Source of the DNA: Dyadobacter sp. UC 10
GTDB taxonomy: Bacteria > Bacteroidota > Bacteroidia > Cytophagales > Spirosomataceae
Reading direction: 5' to 3'
Length of the DNA: 64,000 bases
Assembly (NCBI RefSeq): GCF_008369915.1
Contig: NZ_VSRN01000001.1
Location: 1,240,001-1,304,000 of the forward strand
The notes beneath the pieces are model-generated. The model was not told the DNA's origin and did not search any database. It saw nothing but the letters and a program-made list of their open reading frames with translations. The position numbers were made by a program, and so were the translations under genes. Shown piece by piece: positions 61,561-64,000 of the stretch (position 1 is its first letter; the number at the start of each line of letters is the position of its first letter).

Positions 61561-63960
61561 CTATTCGGCCCGCAGGGCTTTGACAGGATTCATTAATGCC
61601 GCTTTGATACTCTGAAAACTGATCGTAAGAAGCGCGACAATAATCGCCATTGCGCCGGCAGTCAGAAAAATACCCCACTCCATATCGATGCGATAGGCAA
61701 AATCCCGGAGCCAGGTGGTAACCGCCCACCAGGCAATGGGCGAAGCGATCAGAATCGAAATTAACACAAGCCGGATAAAATCGCCCGATAATAAGGCTAC
61801 AATACCGGCCACCGAAGCGCCCATTACTTTTCTTACACCAATCTCCTTGAACCTACGTTCTGCTGAATACGAAGCCAGGCCGAACAGTCCGAGGCAGGAT
61901 ATAAATATGGCCAATGCAGCCAGCACACCTACTATTTCACTCACCTGGCTGTCGGCGCGATACAGTTCGGCAAAATGTTCGTCGAGGAAAGAATAAGTAA
62001 ATGGCTGATCAGGAACAATCTTTTCCCAGATTGCTTTGATGGCAGCAACCGATTCTTTCGTCTGTGCACCCCTTATTTTGACCGACATTTCGGAGTACCC
62101 CCAGTCCTTCTGATTGAACAGGCAAAGCGTCTCAACCTTGTGATGCAGGGAATTGAAATTGAAATCTTCCGAAATACCTACGATCGTCGACAGGGAATCC
62201 ATACCGCCAAAACCGAAACGCTTTCCGATCAGCGTTTGCATGGTGAGCGTCGGCTCTTCTTCTAACAGTTTTTTAGCGAGAGATTTGTTGATGATGTACG
62301 TTTTTGCATTATCAGCCACACTATTTGTAAAGTTTCGACCGGCGATCAGTTTGATCTTGTACAATGTGAGATAATCGGGATCTACCACAACCTGCGACGA
62401 TGCGATCGATTTCAAAGGGCCTGTTCCCTGAAATCGCACACCGGTCTGGTGAAAATTATTTCCGAGCCGCTGCTGTGAACCGGTCACTGCGGCGATTTGT
62501 GGTGCAGCCAGTAACTCTTGTTTCAGCGCCTCATATTTTGAGTCCGATTTGGAGTCAAGTGGAACGATCACCACCTGTTCCTTGTCAAACCCCGGATTTT
62601 TATCGGTCATAAACCGGAGTTGCCTCACCGCAAATCCAGTTGCGATAATCAGGAACACCGCGCTGGTAAATTGGGTGATCACCAGCACATTCCTGAATGT
62701 ACCCTTACCAGTCCGCAATGTTCCTTTCAAAACCTTTACCGGCTCGAAAGAAGAAAGAAATGCTGCAGGGTACAAACCCGAAAAAATACCGATCAACACC
62801 GTTCCAGCCACAATGATCAGGAGCAGTCCGGGATTTGAAAAAAAGGAGAAATCGAGCTTGCGCTGACTGAAATTTGCCACCGGAGAAATTACCAGTTTAA
62901 CGATTGCCAGTGCAAGTATCAATGCTATAAAGCACAGGAAAACGGATTCGCCTATAAACTGGGCCGATAACTGAAACCGCTGCGCACCGATCGATTTTCT
63001 GATACCCACCTCTTTTGCCCGCCCCGAAGACCGTGCCGTGGAAAGGTTCATGAAATTCACACAGGCTATAACGAGCACAATGATCGCGATGACGGAGAAG
63101 ATATAAGTATACTTCTGATCAAATTTTTGATAGTTAATGTAGTCGTGGGTAATATCTGTTGATTTGGCGTGAATGTCCTTCATCGGTTGCAGGAACAATT
63201 CATAAAATTTCCAGCCATCTCCCTTCATATGCTTTTGCAGAAACGAAGGAAATTTCTTTTCAAGCGCTGCGACATTCGTACCCTTTGCAAGTTCCAGGTA
63301 GGTTACCAGCCAGTTGCCACCCCAGTTATCCATAAAGTCGGGCCGGACAATGGTACTAAAAGAAAATAGCGCGTCGAACTGCAGATGTGAGTTTGCCGGG
63401 ACGTTTTCCATGATCCCGGTTACCTTCATCGCAAGGGTATCGCTGCCGTAATGGTGGATCGTTTGCCCGATCGGGTCTTCTTCTCCAAAAATACGTGCTG
63501 CACTGGCCCTTGATAATACCACGCTGTTTGGCTCTTTGAGCACATTCTGTTTTTCACCTTCCATGAGGGTGAAGTCGAACATGCTGAAAAAATTCTGATC
63601 TGTCCACAAGATTGTCGGCAGCTCTACTTTTTTTTCACCCTTCGTGATCATCAGATCTCTCGAGGCGTTAATGCGTACAAAGTTGAGTATCTCGGGAAAA
63701 TCCTGCTTCAAAGTCGGCCCCATCGGAAACATGGAGAGTGCAACTTTTTGAGGCGCGACCATTCCTTCAAACTTCTGTACTTCATCGAGCCGATAAAGGT
63801 TTCTGCTATGGATTTTATCGAAACCCTTCTCGTAAAAAACGAACAACATAATCACGATACAGGCAGCCATACCGACCGCCAGCCCTATGATGTTAATAGC
63901 CGAAAAAACTTTGTTCTTCCAGATATTACGAAAGGCGATTTTGAGATAGTTTTTCAGCAT
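61561..63960 (-). CDS. FtsX/MacB-type ABC transporter permease 4
   Basis: A 799-residue paralogue of the permeases at 9.3, 11.8 and 17.6 kb: MLKNYLKIAFRNIWKNKVFS at the start, N-terminal helix, MacB-like periplasmic domain, central helices with AKEVGIRKSIGAQRFQLSAQF, second domain, and C-terminal helices with FKEIGVRKVMGASVAGIV, ending MNPVKALRAE. The upstream region runs off the window, so its promoter is not seen. No ATPase adjoins it here; the MacB-like ATPase at 20.2 kb or another could serve it. Confidence 0.92.
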   Translation of the reverse strand: MLKNYLKIAFRNIWKNKVFSAINIIGLAVGMAACIVIMLFVFYEKGFDKIHSRNLYRLDEVQKFEGMVAPQKVALSMFPMGPTLKQDFPEILNFVRINASRDLMITKGEKKVELPTILWTDQNFFSMFDFTLMEGEKQNVLKEPNSVVLSRASAARIFGEEDPIGQTIHHYGSDTLAMKVTGIMENVPANSHLQFDALFSFSTIVRPDFMDNWGGNWLVTYLELAKGTNVAALEKKFPSFLQKHMKGDGWKFYELFLQPMKDIHAKSTDITHDYINYQKFDQKYTYIFSVIAIIVLVIACVNFMNLSTARSSGRAKEVGIRKSIGAQRFQLSAQFIGESVFLCFIALILALAIVKLVISPVANFSQRKLDFSFFSNPGLLLIIVAGTVLIGIFSGLYPAAFLSSFEPVKVLKGTLRTGKGTFRNVLVITQFTSAVFLIIATGFAVRQLRFMTDKNPGFDKEQVVIVPLDSKSDSKYEALKQELLAAPQIAAVTGSQQRLGNNFHQTGVRFQGTGPLKSIASSQVVVDPDYLTLYKIKLIAGRNFTNSVADNAKTYIINKSLAKKLLEEEPTLTMQTLIGKRFGFGGMDSLSTIVGISEDFNFNSLHHKVETLCLFNQKDWGYSEMSVKIRGAQTKESVAAIKAIWEKIVPDQPFTYSFLDEHFAELYRADSQVSEIVGVLAALAIFISCLGLFGLASYSAERRFKEIGVRKVMGASVAGIVALLSGDFIRLVLISILIASPIAWWAVTTWLRDFAYRIDMEWGIFLTAGAMAIIVALLTISFQSIKAALMNPVKALRAE

Positions 63961-64000
63961 GCGACTGTTGTAAAGGAGTTGAAAGCAGAAACAACCCGCA

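Overview
The window looks like chromosomal DNA of a Bacteroidota bacterium of the order Cytophagales, probably close to Dyadobacter or a related Spirosomataceae genus. The signs are: four ~800-residue FtsX/MacB-type permeases, a protein with a C-terminal type IX secretion (T9SS) sorting domain, several proteins of families common in this phylum (DUF2911, DUF4097, DUF1361), promoters of the Bacteroidota type (TAnnTTTG at -7), and frequent TTG/GTG starts. The genus is an inference; no rRNA, tRNA or CRISPR array was seen.

Layout. 0-9.1 kb: the end of an M16 peptidase gene, pncB, then a compact peptide-export locus on the minus strand (72-residue double-glycine-leader peptide, HlyD-type adaptor, C39-peptidase ABC exporter), a small XRE regulator and glycyl-tRNA synthetase. 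9.3-14.2 kb: two large FtsX-type permeases. 14.2-16.2 kb: a PIN-type toxin-antitoxin pair and an MFS transporter. 16.4-22.2 kb: a small secreted protein, a membrane-spanning regulator whose DNA-binding domain is at the C-terminus, a third permease, a MacB/LolD-like ATPase and a TolC-like outer-membrane protein. 22.5-28.2 kb: two beta-barrel candidates, an SGNH lipoprotein, an FGGY kinase and recG. 28.4-34.4 kb: DUF2911, a repeat lipoprotein, a membrane protein with a winged-helix regulator, dgkA, DUF1361, an SMP-30-like protein and a redoxin. 34.7-39.9 kb: rplU-rpmA, a NifU/Nfu protein, an unknown protein with a DVDDTA motif next to a 2Fe-2S reductase, and a LacI-type regulator. 39.9-48.2 kb: M1 aminopeptidase, LolC/E-like permease, rbfA, a multi-TM protein, rpiB, a LOG-family protein and a helix-hairpin-helix protein. 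48.26-49.69 kb: an intact IS3-family element with a 3-bp target duplication. 49.7-59.9 kb: DUF4097 protein, small genes, GH1 beta-glucosidase, T9SS cargo protein, ECF sigma factor, then a DUF885 peptidase/GNAT/CBM9 operon. 59.9-64 kb: an AztD-like zinc-binding lipoprotein behind a large palindromic operator, a small unknown gene and a fourth permease.

How the genes may work together. The peptide locus at 2.6-6.6 kb carries substrate, protease-exporter and adaptor side by side and can be read as one secretion system for a short acidic peptide of unknown role. The 16.4-22.2 kb block pairs envelope sensing with MacB-like transport and an outer-membrane channel, but no periplasmic adaptor is seen. 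A palindrome of the form TGTCCG-N4-CGGACA occurs in three intergenic regions (upstream of permease 1, of the ATPase, and between the DUF4097 and 75-residue genes). At the first two, sigma-54-like -24/-12 elements lie downstream, suggesting a shared envelope-stress-like regulon; this is inference from motif reading. The 53-bp nested palindrome before the AztD-like gene suggests metal-dependent (Fur/Zur-type) control.
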